A stretch of 41,467 nt of DNA, from assembly GCF_022347545.1 (NCBI RefSeq), contig NZ_JAKREW010000039.1, forward strand, positions 1 through 41,467. The letters run 5' to 3'. The stretch's first letter is position 1, and the number at the start of each line of letters is the position of its first letter. This document shows, piece by piece, positions 34,479 to 41,467 of the stretch. Made by a program: the position numbers and the translations under genes. Below the pieces are notes generated by a model, which was not told the DNA's origin, ran no database searches, and saw only the letters and a list, made by a program, of their open reading frames with translations. The DNA comes from Terribium retamae. GTDB taxonomy: Bacteria > Pseudomonadota > Alphaproteobacteria > Rhizobiales > Rhizobiaceae.

Positions 34479-34997
34479 ATGAAGCTGAGTGAAGGCGTCG
34501 AAGCGGCAATCCATTCCGCTGCCATGCTTGCCGCAGTAGAAGGTGAGGCGACCATGCCCGCCTCCGCTCTGGCGGAAGCATTCGGCCTGTCATCCAGCTA
34601 TCTGCTGAAACATTTGCAGGCATTGACGGCTGCACGCATCCTTGAGTCCGTGCCGGGACCGACTGGTGGATATCGCCTGGCTCGTGCACCGGAGAGGATC
34701 TCGCTGCTCGACATCGTGCTGGCGGTCGAAGGCCCGCGTCCGGCTTTTCGGTGTGGCGAGATCCGCCGCAACGGACCTGCCAAGATCGATGCGTCTGCCT
34801 ATGTGGAGCCTTGCGGCATCAATGCCGCCATGCTGCGTGCCGAGCGCGCCTACCGCGCAGCGCTCGCTGCCGAGAAGCTCTCCGACATCATCACCGAATT
34901 CATGGCCGATGCCGACCCCCGGGTCGTTCGGGCCAGTTGTGCCTTCGCAGCCCATCATGCGCGGCCGCAGAAACCCAATTCCCAGAATAACCGGTAA
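34479..34997 (+). CDS. Rrf2-family transcriptional regulator
   Basis: Winged-helix DNA-binding regulator of the Rrf2 family (172 residues). The helix-turn-helix lies at about 27-50 (MPASALAEAFGLSSSYLLKHLQALTAARIL) and the wing at PGPTGGYRLARAPERISLLDIV. Cys92, Cys112 and Cys154 are present, but the three-cysteine cluster of iron-sulfur Rrf2 proteins (IscR/NsrR) is not, so it probably senses by another route such as thiol oxidation. The ATG at 34479 follows AAGGAG. It is 20 bases upstream of the AhpD-like gene and is co-transcribed with it; an overlapping palindrome suggests autoregulation. Confidence 0.88.
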   Translation: MKLSEGVEAAIHSAAMLAAVEGEATMPASALAEAFGLSSSYLLKHLQALTAARILESVPGPTGGYRLARAPERISLLDIVLAVEGPRPAFRCGEIRRNGPAKIDASAYVEPCGINAAMLRAERAYRAALAAEKLSDIITEFMADADPRVVRASCAFAAHHARPQKPNSQNNR

Positions 34998-35017
34998 CCC
35001 CAGGAAAAGGACCGATC

Positions 35018-35476
35018 ATGCAACCCAGGTTAGATTTCTTCGCCGAGGCGCCACAGCTGATGAAATATGTCGTCAGCTTGAATAGGGCGGTGGAAGAAAG
35101 CGGGCTCGACAAGGGACTTCTGCACCTCATCAAGCTGCGCGCTTCGCAGATCAACGGCTGTTCCTATTGCGTGGAAATGCACAGCCGCGAGGCGCGTGAC
35201 GATGGCGAGACCGAGCAGCGTCTCTACCTCGTTGTCGCCTGGAAGGAGTCTCCGCTCTTCACCGAACGCGAGCGGATGGCTTTCAAATGGGTTGAGACGG
35301 TAACCAGGATCGCCGACGCCGGTGTGCCGGATGAGCTCTACCAGGAAGGACTCAAGCATTTTTCCAAGGAAGAGCTGGTGAAGCTGACGGTCGCGGTTTC
35401 CATGATCAACACCTGGAACCGGCTGTGCGTGACGTTCCACGCCATTCACCCGGTGCCGACCGCCAAGGCCGCTTGA
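35018..35476 (+). CDS. Carboxymuconolactone decarboxylase/AhpD-like alkylhydroperoxidase
   Basis: AhpD-like protein of the carboxymuconolactone decarboxylase superfamily (152 residues). The redox-active CxxC pair is Cys48-Cys51 in NGCSYCVEMHSREA, with His55 in the usual proton-relay position, so a peroxidase or thiol-oxidoreductase role is likely rather than decarboxylation. The start follows AAAGGA. It is downstream of the Rrf2 regulator in a short operon that ends at a Rho-independent terminator. The Rrf2/AhpD/DoxX combination suggests a redox or electrophile stress response, though the signal is unknown. Confidence 0.88.
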   Translation: MQPRLDFFAEAPQLMKYVVSLNRAVEESGLDKGLLHLIKLRASQINGCSYCVEMHSREARDDGETEQRLYLVVAWKESPLFTERERMAFKWVETVTRIADAGVPDELYQEGLKHFSKEELVKLTVAVSMINTWNRLCVTFHAIHPVPTAKAA

Positions 35477-35496
35477 TGTCGAAATCGTAGATTGAG

Positions 35497-35528
35497 CAGG
35501 GCGCATTGGTGGCGCCCTGTTTTCTTTT
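35497..35528 (+). terminator. Rho-independent terminator after the AhpD-like gene
   Basis: CAGGGCGC and GCGCCCTG form a perfect 8-base stem around a 7-base loop, followed by TTTTCTTTT. This is the most canonical terminator in the window. The first DoxX gene starts only 11 bases later, so it must rely on read-through or a promoter within or upstream of the terminator. Confidence 0.85.
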
Positions 35529-35538
35529 GGGGATCAAG

Positions 35539-35928
35539 ATGATGTTTGTCGATTTTCATGAAGAGATTCTGTTTGTCGGTCGCCTTTTGCTGGGAGGCGC
35601 CTTCATTTTCGCCGGGCTGCGAAACATCCAGAACCGCTCATTCGTGGCGCAACTGATGAGTACGCGCGGCGTGCCGCAAGCACCAACCGTGCTTTGGCTT
35701 GGCATTGTGGTGCAGGGTATCGCTGGTGCTCTGCTGATCGCTGGTATTTGCACCGCGGCTTCAGCGGCACTGTTGCTGCTGTTCCTGATCGTAGCCACGC
35801 CGATGTTCCACAATTTCTGGGACTATCAGCCGGGGCCGGACCGTGTCGCGAAGATCAACGGCTTTGTCGGCAATGTCGCGCTGGCCGGTGCCATCCTGAC
35901 GCTGATTGCGAATTCGCTGCAGGCTTGA
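35539..35928 (+). CDS. DoxX-family membrane protein (first)
   Basis: A 129-residue DoxX-family protein with four predicted membrane segments (about residues 10-26, 47-67, 70-86 and 109-126) and a family-like N-terminus GRLLLGGAFIFAGLRNIQN. The loop ATPMFHNFWDYQPGPDRVAKINGFVGNVALAG is typical. The start ATG at 35539 was chosen over 35506 because the region before it belongs to the terminator; it follows GGGGA. DoxX-like proteins sit in the cytoplasmic membrane and often appear with redox proteins; their chemistry is poorly defined. Confidence 0.82.
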   Translation: MMFVDFHEEILFVGRLLLGGAFIFAGLRNIQNRSFVAQLMSTRGVPQAPTVLWLGIVVQGIAGALLIAGICTAASAALLLLFLIVATPMFHNFWDYQPGPDRVAKINGFVGNVALAGAILTLIANSLQA

Positions 35929-36000
35929 CCGCAGGCCGGGAGAGCTTCAAGGCTCAGCACAGAACGCAGTACCGCTTCGAATGCCCGGGGGATGGATGGC

Positions 36001-36363
36001 ATGGAAACCTTGATGCTGATCGGACGCTGCATCTTCGGCGCGTTCTTCCTGATCGCAGGCATCCGCAACTTGGCCCATTTCAACGAACGCAAGTCTGGCG
36101 GCACCAATTACGGATGGCTGCTGCCGGCGCCCATCATGGCCGCCGGTTTCGCGGTTCAGCTGCTCGGCGGATTGCTGCTCATCTTCGGTTTCTGGGTTGT
36201 TCCGGTGGCGCTGGCACTGATCGTTTTTCTGGTCCTGGCAACCGCGCTCTACCATAATCTGTTTCTGTTCCGAGGGAAGGAGCGAGACCCGCACCTTTAC
36301 CTCACCCTCGTCAACATCACGCTTGCCGGCGGTCTTCTGCTGGTCATTGCCGACGCAGGCTGA
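36001..36363 (+). CDS. DoxX-family membrane protein (second)
   Basis: A second, diverged DoxX-family protein of 120 residues, 72 bases after the first, with four membrane segments and the family pattern GRCIFGAFFLIAGIRNLAHF and TALYHNLFLFRGKERDPHLYLTLVNITLAGGLLLV. The ATG at 36001 was chosen because GGGGGA precedes it at a suitable distance, whereas the ATG at 35992 is too close. The two DoxX proteins share only the family skeleton and may form a heteromer. It ends three bases before the convergent DUF4087 gene. Confidence 0.82.
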   Translation: METLMLIGRCIFGAFFLIAGIRNLAHFNERKSGGTNYGWLLPAPIMAAGFAVQLLGGLLLIFGFWVVPVALALIVFLVLATALYHNLFLFRGKERDPHLYLTLVNITLAGGLLLVIADAG

Positions 36364-36366
36364 TGC

Positions 36367-37071
36367 TTACAACCTGCTCTCTGGCGGCAGGCTCTTGTCT
36401 TTCCTGCAAGTGGCGAGCGGAAGCGTCTTGCCACCAAATATGCTCTTCACCTTCTTGGTCGCCGGGTCGGTAAGGAGCTTCACACAGGCGCAGCCATAGC
36501 CATAGTTGCCGTTGGAATTGACATATTGGGTCGGATCGAAATCCGGCAGCTTGTCCATGCCAGCGGCCCCGGCACCTTCGGCATTGCCTTGCGTGGCGAA
36601 TACCCACATTGCGTCCTTGTCGACCAGCCACCAGTTGCCGGGTGTCGGGTTGACCAGCCAACCGCAACGATTTTCGGCCGACGCGGCCATTGGCTTCGCG
36701 CCGGAGGCAGATGACGCAAATGCACCGGCACAGCGCTTGTAGAGAACCGACTTACCCATGCCGAACCCCTCCGGATTGTAGAACATCTGGTCCTTGTCGT
36801 CGGCATACTCGAAATTATCGACATTGCCTTCCTGTCGGTAGTGGATCACGCCATAACCGCGCGGACTCTCCTTCTGTGCGAAGATGACGGCCTGGGCTTT
36901 CTGCCCTTTGTATTGAAGCGTGCCGGCGGTGAAGGTGACGGTGCGGCCGCTGCATTTGCCGGCTTCGGCCCAGACGCCCTGTGCGGCAATCGGAACCGTC
37001 GTGTCGGCGGCGCGAGCCGGCCAGGAAGAGACAATGGCCAGGCTGGCGAAAAGCAGTGTCAGGCGCATCAT
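36367..37071 (-). CDS. Exported DUF4087-type protein
   Basis: Secreted or periplasmic protein of 234 residues with a Sec signal (MMRLTLLFASLAIVSSWPARA, cleavage near ARA). The C-terminal half contains ENRCGWLVNPTPGNWWLVDKDAMWVF and GYGCACVKLLTD, matching the cysteine-containing DUF4087 family; the N-terminal part is a small beta-rich domain (CSGRTVTFTAGTLQYKGQ). The start at 37071 follows GGGGAGC; an ATG 12 bases upstream lacks such spacing. Function unknown. It is convergent with the DoxX gene. Confidence 0.75.
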   Translation of the reverse strand: MMRLTLLFASLAIVSSWPARAADTTVPIAAQGVWAEAGKCSGRTVTFTAGTLQYKGQKAQAVIFAQKESPRGYGVIHYRQEGNVDNFEYADDKDQMFYNPEGFGMGKSVLYKRCAGAFASSASGAKPMAASAENRCGWLVNPTPGNWWLVDKDAMWVFATQGNAEGAGAAGMDKLPDFDPTQYVNSNGNYGYGCACVKLLTDPATKKVKSIFGGKTLPLATCRKDKSLPPESRL

Positions 37072-37097
37072 TTTGCTCCCCATGGACGATCGCTAAT

Positions 37098-37113
37098 TCT
37101 GCATGCGTGCAGA
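37098..37113 (-). terminator. Small hairpin between gntK and the DUF4087 gene
   Basis: TCTGCA and TGCAGA flank TGCG, a perfect 6-base stem in the 69-base gap between gntK and the DUF4087 gene. It may end gntPK transcription, but there is no T-run; low support. Confidence 0.35.
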
Positions 37114-37140
37114 CTGCGCTCAAGACAACAGGCCCACTTC

Positions 37141-37653
37141 TCAGGCAAGATGAAAACGGTCGATAACCTGATCCGCTTCCTCTGTCGGGATCTCGCCGAT
37201 GTCGATGACGATGCCGGTCTCGTCCGGTTGCAGGGGCTCCAATGTCGCGAGCTGCGAATCGAGCAGGCTCGGCGGCATGAAATGGCCTTTGCGGGCCTTC
37301 ATGCGTTCCATGAGGAGTTCACGCGAACCGGAAAGATGGGCGAAGGCCACGACACCTTTCTCGCTCTCGCCGCGCAGGATGTCGCGATAGGAACGCTTGA
37401 GCGACGAGCAGGTGACGAGCGCAGGATGCCCGGACTGAATGCGTCCGTCGATCCAGCGCGATATGGCTTCAAGCCAGGGACGGCGGTCGTTGTCGTCGAG
37501 CGGGATGCCGTGGCTCATCTTCTCCACATTGGCCTTCGGATGCAACTCATCGCCCTCCAGCAGGTCCCAATGCAGGCGTTCTGCCACAAGGCCGGCAATC
37601 GTCGACTTGCCGCAGCCCGAAACTCCCATGACAATGACGACGAGCGGTTTCAC
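37141..37653 (-). CDS. gntK: Gluconokinase GntK
   Basis: Phosphorylates gluconate to 6-phosphogluconate in the cytoplasm. The 170-residue protein has a P-loop (GVSGCGKST, 10-18), the family motif LEGDELHPKANVEKMSHGIPLDDNDRRPWL, and the lid region VTCSSLKRSYRDILRG. The start is a GTG at 37653-37651 that overlaps the TGA of gntP in a GTGA arrangement, with GGAG a few bases upstream; a longer frame from ATG 37707 would lie inside gntP and add 18 non-family residues. Translational coupling with gntP is expected, so import and phosphorylation of gluconate are made together. Confidence 0.93.
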   Translation of the reverse strand: MKPLVVIVMGVSGCGKSTIAGLVAERLHWDLLEGDELHPKANVEKMSHGIPLDDNDRRPWLEAISRWIDGRIQSGHPALVTCSSLKRSYRDILRGESEKGVVAFAHLSGSRELLMERMKARKGHFMPPSLLDSQLATLEPLQPDETGIVIDIGEIPTEEADQVIDRFHLA

Positions 37654-38999
37654 AGGAAAGCTCCGAGGATAAGGACGCCGATGAGACCGCAGACTGAGAT
37701 GATGCACTCCATCATCGTCCAGGTCTTCAACGTCTGGCTGATGTCCATGTTGAGATAGCCTTTGACCAGCCAGAAGCCGGCATCGTTGAGGTGCGAAAGG
37801 AACAGCGAGCCGGAGCCGATGGCAAGAACCATCAGCGCGCCTTGCGCCGGAGGCAGGCCAGCCGCCACTGGCGCAAGGATGCCGGCGGCGGTTACCGTCG
37901 CAACGGTTGCCGAACCGGTGGCAATGCGTACGAGCACAGCGACGAACCAGGCCAGGAACATCACCGGCAAGCCGCTGTCGGTGATGGCGTTGGCAATGAC
38001 CGCGCCGATGCCGGTATCGACCAAAACCTGCTTGAAGCCACCGCCGGCGCCAACCACGAGCAGGATGCCGGCGATCGGCCCGAGTGAGCTTTCGAGACTA
38101 TGAGCCACGGCTGCCTTGGGCATCCTGAACATCAAGGCGCCGGCGATCACGGCTATGCCGAGTGCGATCAGCGGCTCGCCCAGAACATGCAAGGCGGATG
38201 GAAGCAAGGCCTTCGAGCCGGGCGCGATGACCTCCGATATCGCGCGGGCGAGCATGAGGACAACCGGAAGCAGTATTGCCGTGACTGCCGTGGCAAAGCT
38301 CGGTTGCGTGGATGTCTCATAGCGGCCGTCGCCGGCCTGCCCGAACAGCTCCGGCGTCGGCACATTGACCCAGCGGTCGGCGAGGGTGGCGAAGATGGGG
38401 CCGCTGATGATGACAGTGGGGATGGCTATGAGGACACCGAGCCCGAGTGTCAGACCAAGGTTGGCGCCCAGCGTGCTGACCGCGACAAGCGGGCCAGGGT
38501 GCGGCGGCACAAGGCCGTGCATGGCGGAAAGGCCTGCGAGTGTCGGAATCGCGATCTTGACGATCGACTGGCCTGACCGCTGGCTGACCAGCAGGATCAC
38601 CGGCATCAACAGCACGAGCCCGATCTCAAAGAACATCGGCAGACCGATGATCGCGCCGACCAATCCCATCGTCCAAGGCAATATTTCGGGTCTGGATCGT
38701 CCCACCAGCGTGTCGACGATGCGGTCGGCACCGCCGGAATCAGCCAGCAGCTTGCCGAACATCGCCCCGAGCCCCATCAGCAGGCCGACACCGGCCATGG
38801 TGGTGCCGAAGCCCTTGGTGAAGGACGCGACGGAGGCGGCCGCTCCAAGGTTGGCGGCCAGGCCAACACCGAGCGCGCCGATGGACAAGGACAGGAAGGG
38901 GTGGAGCTTCAACCAACTTATCAAGAGGACGATCGCGGCGATGCCGGCTAGCGCGGCAATGATCAGTTGGGCATCGCCGGCGGTGGCAGCTTGTTCCAT
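37650..38999 (-). CDS. Gluconate:proton symporter of the GntP family
   Basis: Inner-membrane permease of the GntP family (449 residues), about 12 hydrophobic helices, importing gluconate or a related sugar acid with protons. Recognisable stretches include GMGAMFGKLLADSGGADRIVD-like (LGAMFGKLLADSGGADRI), GLSAMHGLVPPHPGPLVAV and LFLSHLNDAGFWLVKGY near the C-terminus. The ATG at 38999-38997 follows AGAGGAC. gntK overlaps its end. No GntR-type regulator is adjacent; the nearest regulator is rutR, which lies upstream on the same strand and is unrelated to gluconate. Confidence 0.93.
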   Translation of the reverse strand: MEQAATAGDAQLIIAALAGIAAIVLLISWLKLHPFLSLSIGALGVGLAANLGAAASVASFTKGFGTTMAGVGLLMGLGAMFGKLLADSGGADRIVDTLVGRSRPEILPWTMGLVGAIIGLPMFFEIGLVLLMPVILLVSQRSGQSIVKIAIPTLAGLSAMHGLVPPHPGPLVAVSTLGANLGLTLGLGVLIAIPTVIISGPIFATLADRWVNVPTPELFGQAGDGRYETSTQPSFATAVTAILLPVVLMLARAISEVIAPGSKALLPSALHVLGEPLIALGIAVIAGALMFRMPKAAVAHSLESSLGPIAGILLVVGAGGGFKQVLVDTGIGAVIANAITDSGLPVMFLAWFVAVLVRIATGSATVATVTAAGILAPVAAGLPPAQGALMVLAIGSGSLFLSHLNDAGFWLVKGYLNMDISQTLKTWTMMECIISVCGLIGVLILGAFL

Positions 39000-39118
39000 G
39001 CAGTGTCCTCTGTGCCCCCGAATGCATTACTTCGCGCGATTGCGCGGGACGTCAACGCCGCCCCCTCAAAAGTTTCGGTTCCGCAAGGGAAGCGCGCAGT
39101 TCGTGGATGATAGGGCTT

Positions 39119-39757
39119 TCAGTCCGCGCTGGCCTTCGGCTTCAAGCCGTCCAGGAAAAGCTGCTCCAGAAAGCGCGCGGCATCTTCGAAGCGACCGTCG
39201 CCACCAAGGTCAGGGCCAAGCACGGCGCGCACCTGCACGTCGAAATCGGCATAATGTTGCGTCGTGGCCCAGATCGAGAAGATCAGATGCCGGGGATCCG
39301 TGCGAACGATCTTGCCGGCGCGCATCCAGCCCTTGATGATGGCGACCTTCTCCTCGACGAGACTTTTCAGCTCGCCTTCCAGCAAAGGCATTATGCGTGG
39401 TGCGCCCTGCAGGATCTCGTTGGCGAACAGCCGACTCTCGCGCGGATAGTCTCGCGCCATTTCCAGCTTGCGACGGATGTAACTGCGCAGTTCCGTCAGC
39501 GGATCGCCGACATCGTCGAGTTCGCGCAGCGGTGCCAGCCATGTGTCGAGCAGGCGCTGGATCAGCGTCTCGTGGATTTCCTCCTTGCGGCGAAAATAAT
39601 AGAGCAGGTTTGGCTTCGACATGCCTGCGGCCTCAGCGATCTGGTCGATCGTCGAGCCGCGGAAGCCGTGCGTGGAAAAGACTTCGAGTGCCGCTTCCAG
39701 GATCAGCTCCCGCTTCTCCTGCTGTATACGGGTACGGCGCGGGGCGGGGGCGTTCAT
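39119..39757 (-). CDS. rutR: RutR-type TetR-family regulator
   Basis: TetR-family repressor of pyrimidine utilisation genes; in E. coli RutR responds to uracil and thymine. The 212-residue product has the same length as E. coli RutR and shares long stretches: N-terminal HTH (FGFRGSTIDQIAEAAGMSKPNLLYYF-like, residues about 30-55), YIRRKLEMARDYPRESRLFANE and DPRHLIFSIWATTQHYADF. ATG 39757 was chosen because it restores that length; an in-frame TTG 21 bases upstream is possible. It is divergent from the aminotransferase gene. The role is supported by RutR-like boxes in front of preT and of that gene. Confidence 0.9.
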   Translation of the reverse strand: MNAPAPRRTRIQQEKRELILEAALEVFSTHGFRGSTIDQIAEAAGMSKPNLLYYFRRKEEIHETLIQRLLDTWLAPLRELDDVGDPLTELRSYIRRKLEMARDYPRESRLFANEILQGAPRIMPLLEGELKSLVEEKVAIIKGWMRAGKIVRTDPRHLIFSIWATTQHYADFDVQVRAVLGPDLGGDGRFEDAARFLEQLFLDGLKPKASAD

Positions 39758-39781
39758 GGTCTGGGAAGCCCTTTGCAAGAC

Positions 39782-39820
39782 AAGGCATTCAAGGCATTCT
39801 GGACCAATTGTCTGGACCAG
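39782..39820 (-). promoter_or_regulatory. Double direct repeats upstream of rutR
   Basis: AAGGCATTC occurs twice in tandem (39782-39799), followed at once by TCTGGACCA twice with a 13-base period (39798-39806 and 39811-39819). Both lie 25-65 bases before the rutR start, in the promoter area. CTGGACCAG is itself a near-palindrome related to half of a RutR box, so autoregulation is possible. Confidence 0.5.
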
Positions 39821-39902
39821 TTTTTGCTGAGCTGTGGAGCGCGCTTCGAATGCGGCATTTCCGCTAGTAATCCCTTGACCGTCACCATGGCGGTGCTAAC
39901 GT

Positions 39903-39918
39903 TTGTCCATCCGGTCAA
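39903..39918 (+). promoter_or_regulatory. RutR-like box upstream of the aminotransferase gene
   Basis: TTGTCCATCCGGTCAA matches the E. coli RutR consensus at 12 of 14 defined positions and lies 80 bases before the start codon. Another TTGACCG half-site is at 39875-39881. Its right arm (CGGTCAA) is the complement of the left arm of the preT box. Assignment is by eye. Confidence 0.6.
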
Positions 39919-39997
39919 AAATTTGCGTAGCATGAAAACGCGCCGAAGACCAAGCGTTGGCCGCACCGAAACGAAGCAGTGAAAGGAAAGCTTGGTC

Positions 39998-41326
39998 ATG
40001 TCCAATCGGCTCAAGGTAACGCCGAACGATCTCAGTGCATTCTGGATGCCCTTTACGGCAAACCGGCAGTTCAAGCAGGCGCCCCGTATGTTGGTCAGCG
40101 CCAAGGATATGCACTACACGGCCTCGGATGGCCGCAAGATCCTGGACGGCACCGCCGGTCTCTGGTGCGTCAATGCGGGCCACTGCCGCCCGAAGATCAC
40201 CGAGGCGATCCAGCAGCAGGCGGCGGAGCTCGATTACGCACCGGCATTCCAGATGGGGCACCCGATCGTGTTCGAGCTGGCGAACCGGCTGGTCGATATT
40301 GCGCCCAAGGGAATGGATCATGTCTTCTTCACCAATTCCGGCTCGGAATCGGTCGACACCGCGCTTAAGATGGCGATCGCCTACCATCGCGCCAAGGGCA
40401 ATGGCTCGCGCTTCCGCCTGATCGGCCGCGAGCGCGGCTACCATGGCGTCAATTTCGGTGGCATCTCCGTCGGCGGCATCGTCAACAATCGCAAGATGTT
40501 CGGCACGCTGCTGACCGGCGTCGATCACCTGCCGCACACCCACCTGCCGGAAAAGAACTCCTTCACCAAGGGAGTGCCGGAGCACGGCGCGGAACTCGCC
40601 GACGAACTGGAGCGTATCGTCACCCTGCATGATGCCTCGACCATCGCTGCCGTCATCGTCGAGCCGGTCGCCGGTTCCACCGGTGTCATCCTGCCGCCGA
40701 AGGGCTATCTGCAGCGCCTGCGCGAAATCTGCACGAAGCACGGCATCCTGCTGATTTTCGATGAGGTCATCACCGGTTTCGGCCGCCTCGGTGCGCCGTT
40801 TGCCGCCGACTATTTCGGCGTGACGCCCGATATCATCACCACCGCCAAGGGTGTGTCCAACGGTGTGATCCCAATGGGCGCTGTGTTCGTGACCAAGGAG
40901 ATCCACGACACGTTCATGAACGGTCCCGACCACATGATCGAGTTCTTCCACGGTTACACCTATTCGGGCAATCCGATCGCCTGCGCAGCGGCACTCGGCA
41001 CGCTGGACACCTACAAAGAAGAGGGCCTGCTGACCCGCGGTGAGGAACTGGCGCCTTATTGGGAGGATGCGCTGCATTCGCTCAAGGGTGAACCGAATGT
41101 CATCGATATCCGCAATATCGGCCTGATCGGCGCCATCGAACTCGCGCCGATTGCCGGGCAGCCGACCAAGCGTGCCTTTTCGGCCTTCGTGAAGGCCTTC
41201 GAACGCGGCGCGCTGATCCGTACCACCGGCGACATCATCGCGCTGTCGCCACCGCTCATCATCACCAAGGGCCAGATCAACGAATTGATCGACCATGTGC
41301 GCGAGGTTTTGAGGGCTATCGATTAG
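39998..41326 (+). CDS. Omega-amino acid/beta-alanine:pyruvate aminotransferase
   Basis: PLP-dependent class III aminotransferase (442 residues) of the omega-amino acid:pyruvate group, transferring the amino group of beta-alanine (or similar amines) to pyruvate. Lys284 in TTAKGVSNG carries PLP; GSESVDTALKMA, ERGYHGVNFGG and IFDEVITGFGR are the usual cofactor motifs. ATG 39998 was chosen with AGGAAAG upstream; the frame starts only two codons earlier at TTG. Beta-alanine is the product of reductive uracil breakdown, which links this gene to preT-preA. It stands alone downstream of rutR, and its control region holds a RutR-like box. Malonic semialdehyde is the expected product. Confidence 0.9.
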   Translation: MSNRLKVTPNDLSAFWMPFTANRQFKQAPRMLVSAKDMHYTASDGRKILDGTAGLWCVNAGHCRPKITEAIQQQAAELDYAPAFQMGHPIVFELANRLVDIAPKGMDHVFFTNSGSESVDTALKMAIAYHRAKGNGSRFRLIGRERGYHGVNFGGISVGGIVNNRKMFGTLLTGVDHLPHTHLPEKNSFTKGVPEHGAELADELERIVTLHDASTIAAVIVEPVAGSTGVILPPKGYLQRLREICTKHGILLIFDEVITGFGRLGAPFAADYFGVTPDIITTAKGVSNGVIPMGAVFVTKEIHDTFMNGPDHMIEFFHGYTYSGNPIACAAALGTLDTYKEEGLLTRGEELAPYWEDALHSLKGEPNVIDIRNIGLIGAIELAPIAGQPTKRAFSAFVKAFERGALIRTTGDIIALSPPLIITKGQINELIDHVREVLRAID

Positions 41327-41344
41327 GCGCAAGCCAAACGTTGC

Positions 41345-41467
41345 GGGGGGGGGGGGGGGCCCCCCCCCCCCCCCCGGGGGGTGTGGGGGGGGGGCCAAAA
41401 ATGGGCCCCCCCCCGGCATAATTGCCAACAAAAACCACACGCAGGTGGTTTGGTGTTTGGGGGTGGG
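41345..41467. other. Artefactual G/C-rich contig end
   Basis: After the aminotransferase stop the sequence becomes long G and C runs, with more G-rich low-complexity sequence near the end. This is a sequencing/assembly artefact. A hairpin AAACCAC/GTGGTTT (41432-41438 / 41445-41451) may be a remnant of a real terminator but cannot be trusted. Confidence 0.85.

Noticed and set aside
41345..41400. G-quadruplex or long GC palindrome
   Set aside because: Homopolymer G and C runs at a contig terminus are typical read artefacts.

Overview
The window reads as a GC-rich alphaproteobacterial chromosome segment, most likely Rhizobiales of the Mesorhizobium/Aminobacter (Phyllobacteriaceae) type. Reasons: protein families and gene orders typical of that group (TamA/TamB next to an alpha-2-macroglobulin with an N-terminal PAN domain, RutR-type TetR regulator, MttB-like plus FAD/GcvT oxidoreductase pair), and an intergenic palindromic repeat block of rhizobial style at 24791-24896. 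The assignment is by inspection only. Both ends look like low-quality contig termini: cysA keeps its frame but loses its conserved sequence below about position 100, and everything after about 41345 is G/C homopolymer and degraded sequence.

Layout: (1) 1-3482, minus strand: sulfate/thiosulfate ABC importer cysP-cysT-cysW-cysA. (2) 3691-17726: envelope block with alpha-2-macroglobulin and penicillin-binding protein 1C on the minus strand, and divergently the TamA-TamB outer-membrane translocation module. (3) 18015-24766: a peptide/nickel-type ABC importer operon (Tat-exported binding protein, two permeases, and one double ATPase carrying an extra C-terminal helix-hairpin-helix-like domain). 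(4) 24893-30579: a lytic transglycosylase-like lipoprotein, an MttB-superfamily methyltransferase, a dimethylglycine/sarcosine dehydrogenase-type FAD-GcvT protein, and a tandem VOC protein. (5) 30744-34369: a small membrane protein and the preT-(small ACP-like ORF)-preA operon for the first step of reductive pyrimidine breakdown. (6) 34479-36363: Rrf2 regulator, AhpD-like protein and two DoxX proteins. (7) 36367-38999, minus: DUF4087 protein, gluconokinase and GntP permease. (8) 39119-41326: rutR (minus) divergent from an omega-amino acid/beta-alanine:pyruvate aminotransferase.

The genes suggest three metabolic themes. PreT/PreA, RutR and the aminotransferase belong to pyrimidine catabolism (beta-alanine is an end product of the reductive route); two palindromes resembling the RutR box, in front of preT and of the aminotransferase gene, join them although 5 kb of unrelated genes lie between. 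The ABC importer, MttB-like protein and FAD-GcvT protein may take up and demethylate a methylated amine, but this is inferred from proximity. A2M/PBP1C and TamA/TamB both serve the envelope. No rRNA, tRNA, CRISPR array, transposase or phage gene was seen.
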